A stretch of 64,000 bases of DNA. Source: a bacterium OM1 bin76. GTDB taxonomy: Bacteria > Actinomycetota > Acidimicrobiia > Spongiisociales > ZC4RG35. The first letter of the stretch is position 1. Every line of letters starts with the position of its first letter. The position numbers and the translations under genes are program-made. The notes beneath the pieces were generated by a model. That model was not told the DNA's origin. It saw only the letters and a list, made by a program, of their open reading frames with translations, and did no database searches. Location: contig MPNA01000004.1 in NCBI GenBank assembly GCA_002238785.1, forward strand, positions 1-64,000, in the 5' to 3' direction. Of this stretch, positions 44,559 to 52,871 are shown one piece after another.

Positions 44559-45851
44559 TCAACTCCCCAGATCCCCGATGACGTCAGCGGTGGCTGCGAT
44601 CAGATCATCTACTTCAGCCCTGGCCATGGGGGTTGACAAGCAGGCGGTGCCCCGGGCGGAGAGGTAGAAGCCGCGGTTGATGAGGCCGAGATGTAACAGT
44701 CGCCGCAGGTCGGGATCGGCGCGGTTCACGGCGTGGGCGTCGGTGACCGGCTCGGAGGTGGGGTGCAGATTGAACAGCGACCCCATGCCGGTGGCCTGTC
44801 CGGGCACCGGGCCATCCGCCAAGGCCTGATTGAGGCCGGCAATGGCGTACTCCCCCAACTCGTTCAACTCGGCTATCACCTGGCCGGTGAGCATCTCCAA
44901 GCAGGCCATTCCGGCGGCGGCGGTCACCGGGTTTCCGTTGAAGGTGCCGCCCCAGGATATGTCGCCCGACACCGGATTCATGATCTCCATCACCTCGCCC
45001 GATCCGCCGAACGCCCCCACCGGAAAGCCCCCGCCGATGATCTTTGCGAAGGTACTCAGATCGGGCCGGACATCGTAGATAGCCTCGGCGCCGCCCCGGT
45101 TAAGCCGAAGGGTCTGCACCTCGTCGAAGATCAGCAACGATCCGTCAGCAGTGGTGGCCTGGCGGAGGAAACGCAAAAACTCAGGACGAGCCGGGATGAC
45201 TCCCGAAGCACCCAGCACCGGTTCGACGATGACGGCGGCCAGTTGGTGGCCCAGTCCCTCCAGGGTTTTCTGGCAACCCTCCACATCGTTGTACGGCAGG
45301 TCAACCACCAGTTCGGAGATCAAGTCGGGAACCCCGGCGCCTGGGGTGGTCGTGTAGTCGTGGGTGCCGTGATAACTGCCTTCGAACCGACCGATCTTCG
45401 ACCTTCCCGTGTAGGAGCGAGCCAACCGCAAGGCGGCCATGGTCGCCTCGGTCCCCGAGTTGGTGAACCGGACCAGGTCCACCGAAGCCACCCGTTCGCA
45501 GATCATCTCGGCCAGGCGCACCTCGTACTCGGTTGGAGCCGCAAAGGCGGTGCCTCCCTCCGCGGCCTCTTGGGCTGCCTTCAGAATGTGCGGGTGGGCG
45601 TGCCCGCAGATCAAAGAGGTGTAGTTGTTGAGGTAGTCCACCCGGCGATTGCCGTCAACATCGATGATGTGACATCCCTCGCCCCGGATCTGGAAGGGAG
45701 GAAACGGCGGAAAGAATGTGGTGGTTCGCGTGGTTCCTCCCGGCAGCACCCTCTGGGCGCGTTCGGACAACTCGACCGAACGAGGATTGGATTCCCGATA
45801 GGTGGCCACCTCCCGCCCAAGCGCGGCGCGGACCTGTGACCTGTCAGCCAC
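44559..45851 (-). CDS. Class III aminotransferase (glutamate-1-semialdehyde aminomutase-like)
   Basis: 430 residues from GTG 45851. PLP lysine in FAKIIGGGFPVGA, aspartate in LLIFDEVQTLR, cofactor phosphate loop TNSGTEATMAALRLARS. LPGGTTRTTTFFPPFPPF at the N-terminus is typical of GSA-AM-like transaminases found in catabolic clusters. It is diverged from the homologue at 15147-16490. Its leader contains copy B of the dispersed intergenic element, so it shares upstream DNA with the acyl-CoA synthetase at 1306-2949. SDR genes lie on both sides on the same strand. Confidence 0.9.
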   Translation of the reverse strand: MADRSQVRAALGREVATYRESNPRSVELSERAQRVLPGGTTRTTTFFPPFPPFQIRGEGCHIIDVDGNRRVDYLNNYTSLICGHAHPHILKAAQEAAEGGTAFAAPTEYEVRLAEMICERVASVDLVRFTNSGTEATMAALRLARSYTGRSKIGRFEGSYHGTHDYTTTPGAGVPDLISELVVDLPYNDVEGCQKTLEGLGHQLAAVIVEPVLGASGVIPARPEFLRFLRQATTADGSLLIFDEVQTLRLNRGGAEAIYDVRPDLSTFAKIIGGGFPVGAFGGSGEVMEIMNPVSGDISWGGTFNGNPVTAAAGMACLEMLTGQVIAELNELGEYAIAGLNQALADGPVPGQATGMGSLFNLHPTSEPVTDAHAVNRADPDLRRLLHLGLINRGFYLSARGTACLSTPMARAEVDDLIAATADVIGDLGS

Positions 45852-45919
45852 GTCCGGCCCTCTCTACATGGAAGTCAGCCGGACGGGCGGGCGCCAGAGT
45901 GGTGAATCCCCGCTCTGAG

Positions 45920-46152
45920 TCGCGAAAACCAACCCCTGTCCCGCGAAAAATGGGCAGGTGTCTATCCCCGTTTGGGCCCACCCCCGCCACCACCGCCTTG
46001 GGTCGAGTGAGCGCGCCGGGACGATCCCGCCAGGGTGGCTCTTCGACAGGTTTATGACCTCCGTGGGAGTGCCGCGGCCGCGGTGACGTCGAAACGGGCC
46101 GGGAGGTGTTTTTCGTGACAGTATTCAATATGCAACAGGAGTGGGACAAAAG
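45920..46152 (-). repeat. Dispersed intergenic element, copy B (leader of aminotransferase gene)
   Basis: This occupies most of the 45852-46226 gap, with no coding signal. Blocks shared with copy A are TCGCGAAAACC (45920-45930), a second CGCGAAAA box 21 bp on (45942), a C-rich block from 45972, TATGACCTC (46053), GGTGACGTCG (46082), CCGGGAGGTGTTT (46099), and the end GGGACAAAAG (46143-46152). Order and orientation are the same and spacings nearly so; the last two blocks are 17 bp apart start to start in both copies. The element ends 75 bp from the stop of SDR 3, so a terminator role for that gene is an alternative. Confidence 0.7.
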
Positions 46153-46226
46153 ACAACCCCGCACCGCCCTTTTTACAGCCGTCCGACGCCAACTTTTCAC
46201 ACTCACCAGTCCTACCAACTCATTCC

Positions 46227-46985
46227 CTAGACCATGCTCCAGCCGCCGTCCACCATCAGCGTCTGGCCGGTGATGTAGCTCCCGGTGGCCCCCGCCAGGA
46301 ACACCACTGCCCGTGCGACCTCCGAGGCGTCCGCGAACCGACCCATGGGGATCTTGGAGGTGATGGTCTCCAGGACTTCGGCATTGCCGGGGTCGGTGCG
46401 CAACTCGACATTCATGGGCGAGGTGGTCCACCCCGGCGCCACCGAGTTGACCCTCACTCCGAATTCGCACCACTCCGCAGCCATGGTCCTGGTAACCCCG
46501 ATCACCCCCGCCTTGGAGGCGCTGTAGGACCCGATGGTGGGAAAGCCCAGTGGGCCGGCAATCGAAGACACGTTCACCACCGACCCGCTGCCTTGCTCGA
46601 TCAGATGCTGCACCGCGGCTCGGGTCACATAGAACACCGACGACAGGTTGGCCCCGATCACCCTGTCCCATTCTTCAATCGACAATTCGTCCAGGCGGCG
46701 AAAGTTCTGCCTGGTGCCGGCGTTGTTCACCACCACATCCAGCCGTCCCAGAGCCGAGACAACCTTTTCAACCGCCGAAGCGATGGCGGGCGGGTCGGTC
46801 ACGTCACAGGGCGCCACGACGCCCGACCCTCCGATCATCTCCAGGGTTTCGTCAAGACGCTTGCGGTTGCGAGCCAAGAGACCAACCTGGGCGCCCTCGT
46901 CGGCAAAGGCCTTGGCAATGGCGCGGCCTATCCCCTGGCTGGCGCCGGTGACCAGGGCCACCTTCCCAGCTAGTTGAGTATCCAT
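46227..46985 (-). CDS. SDR paralogue 3
   Basis: 252 residues from ATG 46985, five bases after the hydroxylase large-subunit stop; an upstream in-frame ATG at 47021 falls inside that gene. All SDR catalytic residues are present: TGASQGIGRAIA, NNAGTRQ, Ser in NVSSIAG, and Y and K in GSYSASKAG. Ending DGGWSMV matches the two sisters. As the last gene of coxDEMSL-SDR it may reduce or oxidise a product of the molybdenum hydroxylase. Confidence 0.92.
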   Translation of the reverse strand: MDTQLAGKVALVTGASQGIGRAIAKAFADEGAQVGLLARNRKRLDETLEMIGGSGVVAPCDVTDPPAIASAVEKVVSALGRLDVVVNNAGTRQNFRRLDELSIEEWDRVIGANLSSVFYVTRAAVQHLIEQGSGSVVNVSSIAGPLGFPTIGSYSASKAGVIGVTRTMAAEWCEFGVRVNSVAPGWTTSPMNVELRTDPGNAEVLETITSKIPMGRFADASEVARAVVFLAGATGSYITGQTLMVDGGWSMV

Positions 46986-46990
46986 CGCGC

Positions 46991-49357
46991 CTACCCGGTG
47001 GCCTCCTGGATGAGACCCCACAGCCGGCTGGGGGTGATGGGCAACTCGTCAGCCTCCACACCCAGATGACTGAGCGCGTCGCTGACCGCGTTGGCCACCG
47101 CCGCTCCCGGCGGGAAGGTCCCGGCTTCACCCATTCCCTTGAACCCTCCGTCGGTGTGCGGAGAGGGAGTCACCACGTGGTGGATCTCCATCTCGGGAAC
47201 GTCTGTGAAGGAAGGCAGCAGGTAGTCCATGAAGGATGTCGTCAGCAACTGGCCGTCCTCGTCATAGACGAACTCTTCCAGCAGCGCCCCGCCCAGAGCC
47301 TGGGCGACTCCTCCATGGATCTGTCCCTCCACCAGCAAGGGATTGATCACCGGACCGCAGTCGTCCACAACCACGTAGTTGCGGAAGGTGATCTTGCCGG
47401 TGTTGATGTCCACATCGAGCACCACCAGGTGGCATCCTGAAGCGGTGGTGAAGTTGGGCGGGTCGTAGACGTAGGTGGCCTCCAGGAAGGGCTGGTCGCC
47501 CTCGGGAAGGGCATGGGCCCAATAGGCCTGCTGAGCCACCTGCGCCAGGCTAACCGAGCGCATTTCCTCGGCGCCCTTCACCGAGACCATGCCATCGGCG
47601 TACTCCAGGTCCTCGGCGTCAGCCTCCAGCATGCCGGCGCCGATGCGGACCGCCTTGGCCTTGATCTCATCGATCGCCCTGATCACCGCCACTGCGGCGA
47701 CGTTGGAGCGACTCCCGGCCGATCCGAACCCCGTGTAGGGGGTCTGGTCGGTGTCGCCCCACACCACCCGGACATCGTCCATGTCGATCCCCAGGTGATG
47801 GGCGGCCACCTGCGCCAAGGTGGTCTCGGTGCCCTGTCCCATGGGAATCATCCCGGTGTAGACCGTTGCCTTACCGTTGGGGTCGACCTTCACCGTGGAA
47901 CCTTCGTATCCGCCGGTGTAGTAGCTGAGATACCCAAGGATGGGTGAAGGCCCGAATCCCGACACGTGGATGTAGCTGGCGATCCCGATCCCACGGCATA
48001 TGCCCTGCTCACGCAGTTCCGCCTGCTCAGCACGGAGCCGGTCGTAGTCCGCCGCTTCCAAAGCCTTGTCCAGGCAGGCCGGGAAGTTGCCCGAGTCATA
48101 CACGGCGCCGGCCGCGTTGAACCAGGGGAACTCGTCGGGCTGGATCATGTTCATGCGACGCAACTCGGCCGGGTCCATGCCCAGGTGCTTGGCGGCCTTG
48201 TCCATCATCCGCTCCGCTCCGAAGATGCCCTCGGGGCCTCCGAAGCCGCGGAAGGTACTGGACGGCGTCTTGTTGGTGGCCGCCGCGATCACATCGCAGT
48301 AATAGTTGGTGATCTTGTACTGGTTGGGCGCCGCCGCGCCGGTAACCCATGCAGGGCCGATGCCGACGCTGTGCAGATGAGCACCCAAATCGTTTATGAC
48401 CTTGCCCCGAAGTCCCAGAATGGTCCCGTCGCTTTGCAACGCCATCTCCCACTCCTGGACCTGTGCCCGACCGTGCACAGTGGCCATCAGTCCTTCGCGG
48501 CGGTCGCCGATCCACTTGACTGGCTTGCCCAACTCCATGCTGGCGATACTCACCAGCAGGTCCTCGGGATACCGGTCCCACTTATTGCCGAATCCACCGC
48601 CCATGTTGGGAGTCAGGACCCGGACGGCTGTCTCGGGAAGGCCCAGGCTGGCTGCAAGTTCGGTGCGGAACAAGCTGGCCACCTGCGACTCCGAATGAAC
48701 GGTGAGCCGTCCGTGGATCTCGTCCCAGTCAGCCACGATTCCCCTGGTCTCGAGAGGAATTCCCGAGTGTCGACCGATGGTGAGCCGACCGCGGACTATC
48801 TCGTCGGCATTGTCAAAGACCTCGGGCTCGTATCCGCACACCCCCAGCGCGTTGTATCCCGCGAAAACGTGGTGGATGGCGACATTGTCACCCCAGTCCT
48901 CGTTGATCACCGTCGCGCCCTCTTCCAGCGCCGCTTCGCAGTCGGTGACCGCATCAAGAGGCTCGTAGTCGACGTCGATGCCGTCGAGAGCATCCTCGGC
49001 CAGATAGCGCGACTCGGCTACCACGGCCGCCACCGGCTCGCCCACATAGCGAACCTTGCCCTGAGCCAGGGCGGGAGTGCCGGAGTCCTTCTGGCCGGGC
49101 AGCCTCCAGATCACCGGGAACTCCGTGACGTGATCGGGGATGTCGTCGGGCGTAATCACCATGTGCACGCCGTCGGCCGCCCGAGCCTCGGAGGCGTCGA
49201 TGGAGTTGATCCTGGCATGGCCGTAGGGACTGCGCAGGATGGCCATGTGCAGGGTCCCCGGCAGGTTGATGTCGGCTACGTAACGGCCCCGCCCCCGGAT
49301 CAGAGCCGGATCTTCCCGACGCGGCGCTCGAGCGCCGATCCATTGAGTGGTGGTCAT
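46991..49357 (-). CDS. Molybdenum hydroxylase large subunit (CoxL/XdhB-like), intact
   Basis: 788 residues from ATG 49357, which overlaps the 2Fe-2S-subunit stop as ATGA; a longer reading from 49426 was rejected. The hammerhead domain is at 1-120; MGGGFGNKWDRYPED and STFRGFGGPEG mark the first cofactor-binding domain. GFGSAGSRSNVAAVAV and the catalytic glutamate in GGFKGMGEAGTF mark the second. The FRGFG loop is not the CO dehydrogenase AYRCSFR loop, so oxidation of a carbonyl or N-heterocycle is more likely. It shows the normal one-gene form of the subunit that is split at 34594-37061. Confidence 0.93.
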   Translation of the reverse strand: MTTTQWIGARAPRREDPALIRGRGRYVADINLPGTLHMAILRSPYGHARINSIDASEARAADGVHMVITPDDIPDHVTEFPVIWRLPGQKDSGTPALAQGKVRYVGEPVAAVVAESRYLAEDALDGIDVDYEPLDAVTDCEAALEEGATVINEDWGDNVAIHHVFAGYNALGVCGYEPEVFDNADEIVRGRLTIGRHSGIPLETRGIVADWDEIHGRLTVHSESQVASLFRTELAASLGLPETAVRVLTPNMGGGFGNKWDRYPEDLLVSIASMELGKPVKWIGDRREGLMATVHGRAQVQEWEMALQSDGTILGLRGKVINDLGAHLHSVGIGPAWVTGAAAPNQYKITNYYCDVIAAATNKTPSSTFRGFGGPEGIFGAERMMDKAAKHLGMDPAELRRMNMIQPDEFPWFNAAGAVYDSGNFPACLDKALEAADYDRLRAEQAELREQGICRGIGIASYIHVSGFGPSPILGYLSYYTGGYEGSTVKVDPNGKATVYTGMIPMGQGTETTLAQVAAHHLGIDMDDVRVVWGDTDQTPYTGFGSAGSRSNVAAVAVIRAIDEIKAKAVRIGAGMLEADAEDLEYADGMVSVKGAEEMRSVSLAQVAQQAYWAHALPEGDQPFLEATYVYDPPNFTTASGCHLVVLDVDINTGKITFRNYVVVDDCGPVINPLLVEGQIHGGVAQALGGALLEEFVYDEDGQLLTTSFMDYLLPSFTDVPEMEIHHVVTPSPHTDGGFKGMGEAGTFPPGAAVANAVSDALSHLGVEADELPITPSRLWGLIQEATG

Positions 49358-49836
49358 GATGTCACCTCGTTCATTTCCCGCGCCGCCCCCAGCACCGACT
49401 CCACGATCTTTTGGTATCCGGTGCACCGGCAGATGTTTCCTCCCATGTCATCCCGCACCTCGTCAGCGGTGGGATCGGGATTGCGCTTCAACAAGTCCAC
49501 TCCGGCCAGGATCATTCCCGGGGTGCAGAACCCGCACTGCAAACCGTGGTACTCCGAGAACGCCTTCTGCATGGGGTGCAACTCTCCGTCCTGCTCCAGG
49601 CCTTCGATGGTGGTGACCTCCGAGCCCTGGGCCTGAACCGCAAAGAGCAGGCAGGAACGCACCATCTCCCCGTCCAAGAGGACGGTGCACGCCCCGCAGA
49701 CTCCGTGCTCGCATCCCAGGTGGGTCCCGGTGAGCCCGAGCCGGTCTCGCAGCACGTCGGCGAGGATCTCCCTGGGCTCGGCCAAAGTGGTCTGGTTTCT
49801 TCCGTTCACATTGAGGGTTATGGCAACTTGGCCCAT
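49354..49836 (-). CDS. Molybdenum hydroxylase 2Fe-2S subunit (CoxS-like)
   Basis: 160 residues, standard length. The first 2Fe-2S site is CEHGVCGACTVLLDG with RSC; the second is QCGFCTPGM and CRCTGYQK. All ligands are present. Gene order FAD, 2Fe-2S, molybdopterin (CoxM-S-L) is the classic order. It overlaps the large subunit by 4 bases, and the FAD-subunit gene ends 2 bases before its start. Confidence 0.95.
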   Translation of the reverse strand: MGQVAITLNVNGRNQTTLAEPREILADVLRDRLGLTGTHLGCEHGVCGACTVLLDGEMVRSCLLFAVQAQGSEVTTIEGLEQDGELHPMQKAFSEYHGLQCGFCTPGMILAGVDLLKRNPDPTADEVRDDMGGNICRCTGYQKIVESVLGAAREMNEVTS

Positions 49837-49838
49837 GA

Positions 49839-50699
49839 TTACACCTCCTGAGCCTGGGCGATCGCCTGCTGCAACGCCTGGCGGGTGAGCACGTCTATCA
49901 GAGCACGCCGGTAATCGGCGCTTCCGTGAATGTCATCGGTGGAAGGGAACTGCGCTGTGGCCGAAGCCGCGGCCTCGGCCACCGCTTCGGATCCCCCGTC
50001 GCTGCCGACCAAGGCCGCCTCCGCTTCATCCAACCGGGCGGGGCTGGTCCCTCCGAAAGCGGTTATGGAGGCCGATGCCACACCGGTCCCGTTCATGGTC
50101 ACCACCGCCGCGGCGCCGGCCACTGCGAAGTCACCGTGGCGACGGGCGAACTCGGCAAAACCATGACCGCCGGACTGAGCAGGAACCGAGACCTCGGTGA
50201 TGAGTTCATCGGGTCCCAGCGCGGTGGACAGGAAATGCCCGCTCACCAGGTCCTCGACGGACAGCACCCTTGATCCTGCGGAGGAGACCGCGGTGACGGA
50301 GGCGCCCAGGGCCATCAGCACCGCCGGGTACTCCGAGGCCGGATCATTGTGCGCCACGCTCCCCGCCAGGGTCCCGCGGTTGCGGATCGCTCTATGGCCA
50401 ACATGGCCGGTCGCCGCCACCAACAGCGGCGCCTGAGCGGCCACTTCGGAGGAGTCTTCAACCGCCGTCTGGCGGGCAGTGGCCCCGATTTGCAGGGCAC
50501 CCCCTTCATACCGGATGTAATCAAGGTCGGCAATCCCGTTTATGTCGACGATGCGCGCCGGTCTGGCAAGTCGAAAGCTCATCATGGGCACCAGACTCTG
50601 GCCGCCGGCCAGCACCTTGGCGTCCTCATGACTGCTCAACAGCCCGGCCGCGTCGTCGACAGATTCAGGAGCGTGATATTCGAAAGCTGCGGGTTTCAT
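49839..50699 (-). CDS. Molybdenum hydroxylase FAD-binding subunit (CoxM-like)
   Basis: 286 residues. FAD motifs are AKVLAGGQSLVPMMSFRLARP and HRAIRNRGTLAGSVAHNDPA; the C-terminal flavoprotein domain is complete (FAEFARRHGDFAVAGAAAVV). The beginning MKPAAFEYHAPESVDDA is a typical N-terminus, and it starts 77 bp after coxE-like ends. It is clearly separate from the 33300 copy in sequence, so the two hydroxylases are distinct enzymes rather than recent duplicates. Confidence 0.94.
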   Translation of the reverse strand: MKPAAFEYHAPESVDDAAGLLSSHEDAKVLAGGQSLVPMMSFRLARPARIVDINGIADLDYIRYEGGALQIGATARQTAVEDSSEVAAQAPLLVAATGHVGHRAIRNRGTLAGSVAHNDPASEYPAVLMALGASVTAVSSAGSRVLSVEDLVSGHFLSTALGPDELITEVSVPAQSGGHGFAEFARRHGDFAVAGAAAVVTMNGTGVASASITAFGGTSPARLDEAEAALVGSDGGSEAVAEAAASATAQFPSTDDIHGSADYRRALIDVLTRQALQQAIAQAQEV

Positions 50700-50775
50700 C
50701 GCTCTCCCATCTTCTTGTACGTCTGTATCCCCAATATAAGGGCGAAGGGGCGGAGCGGGTCGGCTCCTGAGAGAT

Positions 50776-51912
50776 TTATTCAGTCAACAACCCGGCCATT
50801 TGATCCAGAGCCGACAGGTTGTGCCCAGCCACCATGGAATCAATGTGAGGCAGGGAGACAATCAAGCCTCTGGTCAGCGGCTGGAAACCGGGGTCCCCCA
50901 TCAGAGGATTCACCCATATCACCCGGTAGGCCTGCCGGGCGAGGCGCGCCATCGCTGTCCCAAGAATGTGCGGGTCTCCCCTCTCCAGGCCGTCCGAGCA
51001 GATCAGCACCACCGATCCCCGGTTGCGGGAGTCGGGGCCGTAACGCCGCACGTACTGGGCGAGCGACTCTCCGATCCGGGTGCCGCTCTCCCAATCCATC
51101 ACCCGAGACGCCGCCTCTTCTATCGAACGATTGGGATCCCGCCAACGCAACTGGGGGGTTATGCGAGTGAGCCTGGTGCCGAAGCAGAACACCTCCACCC
51201 CGTGGGCAGCTCGATGAGTGGCGTAAGCGAAGTGGAGGAGCGGGCGCGAGAAGCCCGCCATGGAGCCGGAGATATCCAGGATCAACACCAGTCGGCGGGG
51301 TTTGATCCGTCTGCGTCGAAAGGCCCGGTGGAAGGGCTCGCCGTCACTACGCAATGAACGCCGCACGGTCCTTCGCAAGTCGATCCGTCCCGTGGGTCCG
51401 GGGCGGGTGCGGCGCACTACCCGTTTGGGGAGATTCACCGCGATCCCCGCCACCAGTTGGTGCAGCCGACGCAGATCCTCCTCCGTCCAGTGATCGAACC
51501 GCTTCTCTTTGAGGACCTCATCTTGGGACGCGGTCGGACCGCTGGAACCGGGGCCGTCGTCGGAAGGGTCGACCACCGAGACCTCTTGGGTAGTGGACAC
51601 TGTGTGAGCGCCGAGCGGCGCACCCTCGTCATCCCATCCTCCGAACACGAATTCTCCCGGGCGGCTGGAGGGGTTCTGCTCGGAGCGGGTAAACCACTCG
51701 TCGAAGGCCCGGTCGTAGTCCGCAAACCGCCGGTGGTCATCCACCAGGGTCAGCCGGCCTGCCCAGTACAGATCGGCGGGATCGGTGGGATCAAGGTCCG
51801 CAGCCGCTCTGCAGAAAGCCAGAATCCGACCCGGTCCCAACACAAAGCGGTGAGTTCGCAGATGCTGACCGAAACGGATCAGGGACCCGAAGAGCTCCTC
51901 GCCGTCATTCAA
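50776..51912 (-). CDS. coxE: VWA-domain maturation protein (CoxE-like)
   Basis: 378 residues from TTG 51912, overlapping the coxD stop by 8 bases. The C-terminal von Willebrand A domain has an intact MIDAS start (LILDISGSMAG, DxSxS form) and later VVLICSDGLERGD. The N-terminal half is helical. CoxE works with the AAA+ protein CoxD to finish the active site of molybdenum hydroxylases. The pair precedes coxM-coxS-coxL, so they probably mature that enzyme and possibly the split one as well. Confidence 0.88.
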   Translation of the reverse strand: MNDGEELFGSLIRFGQHLRTHRFVLGPGRILAFCRAAADLDPTDPADLYWAGRLTLVDDHRRFADYDRAFDEWFTRSEQNPSSRPGEFVFGGWDDEGAPLGAHTVSTTQEVSVVDPSDDGPGSSGPTASQDEVLKEKRFDHWTEEDLRRLHQLVAGIAVNLPKRVVRRTRPGPTGRIDLRRTVRRSLRSDGEPFHRAFRRRRIKPRRLVLILDISGSMAGFSRPLLHFAYATHRAAHGVEVFCFGTRLTRITPQLRWRDPNRSIEEAASRVMDWESGTRIGESLAQYVRRYGPDSRNRGSVVLICSDGLERGDPHILGTAMARLARQAYRVIWVNPLMGDPGFQPLTRGLIVSLPHIDSMVAGHNLSALDQMAGLLTE

Positions 51913-52798
51913 GGTCGGCGAGTTCCTGGATGAAGCCCTGCGCCGTTTCCATGTCGTCGCGCTCCTTCAGCGCCGCGCCCAAGGTGAGCCGGACCGTCTC
52001 GGTGTCCAGGCGCTCGGTCCCCAGCCGCTGCAATGCCCGGCCCCAACTGATGGTCTCCGCCACCCCGGGGGTCTTCACCAAATCTGCTCTCCGCAGGCGC
52101 GCCGCCGCCCGGACCACCTTGCGAGCCAGCGCCTCGGAGACTTCCGGCGCCCTGGTCCTGATTATCTCCACCTCTCTGAGAGGTTCGGGAAGATCGATCC
52201 AGTGATACAGGCAACGTCGCTTTAGAGCGTCATGCAACTCCCGGGTGCGGTTGGACGTCAGGACCACCAACGGGGGAACCGAGGAGTGAATGACACCCAA
52301 CTCGGGGATGCTGATCTGGAAGTCGGAAAGGATCTCCAGCAAAAAGGCTTCGAACTCGTCGTCAGCCCGGTCGATCTCATCGATCAGCAGAACGCACTTT
52401 CCTTCCGACCGCAGGGCGCGCAGCAACGGCCTCTCCAGCAAGAACTCCTCGCTATAGATGTCACCGCCGGCGCCGTCCCGGATGTCGGCAGCCCGCAGAT
52501 GGAGCAGTTGGCGTGTGTAGTCCCACTCATACAGTGCTTGGGAGGCGTCAATGCCCTCGTAGCACTGCAGGCGCACCAGGGGAACCGCAAGAGCGTCTGC
52601 CAGCGCCTTGGCCACCTCGGTCTTCCCGACTCCCGCCTCGCCCTCCAGCATCAATGGCTGGGGGAGACTTCGGGCCAGGTAGATGGCGGTGGCCAGCCCC
52701 CGGTCGGCCAGGTAGGCATGGCGGTGCAAGAGTTCCGCCACCCGAGCGGGCGAGGAGAATCCCGTTTCGGAGTCCGGTGTGTACATGTCTGAGTCCAA
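51905..52798 (-). CDS. coxD: MoxR-type AAA+ ATPase (CoxD-like)
   Basis: 297 residues from TTG 52798, with GGGGGA upstream; ATG at 52786 is an alternative. Walker A GEAGVGKTEVAKAL, Walker B LLIDEIDRADDEFEAFLLE, sensor 1 VVLTSNRTRELHDALKRRCLYH. MoxR ATPases remodel metalloenzymes together with VWA proteins. It heads the minus-strand unit coxD, coxE, coxM, coxS, coxL, SDR. It is divergent from the dihydropyrimidinase, 73 bp apart, so one regulator could control both. Confidence 0.9.
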   Translation of the reverse strand: MDSDMYTPDSETGFSSPARVAELLHRHAYLADRGLATAIYLARSLPQPLMLEGEAGVGKTEVAKALADALAVPLVRLQCYEGIDASQALYEWDYTRQLLHLRAADIRDGAGGDIYSEEFLLERPLLRALRSEGKCVLLIDEIDRADDEFEAFLLEILSDFQISIPELGVIHSSVPPLVVLTSNRTRELHDALKRRCLYHWIDLPEPLREVEIIRTRAPEVSEALARKVVRAAARLRRADLVKTPGVAETISWGRALQRLGTERLDTETVRLTLGAALKERDDMETAQGFIQELADLE

Positions 52799-52871
52799 GT
52801 CGATCCCCCAATAGGAATATCACGGCAACATAGTCGAATAGGCTAGGAGGAAGTTGAACAAGGAGAGGTTG

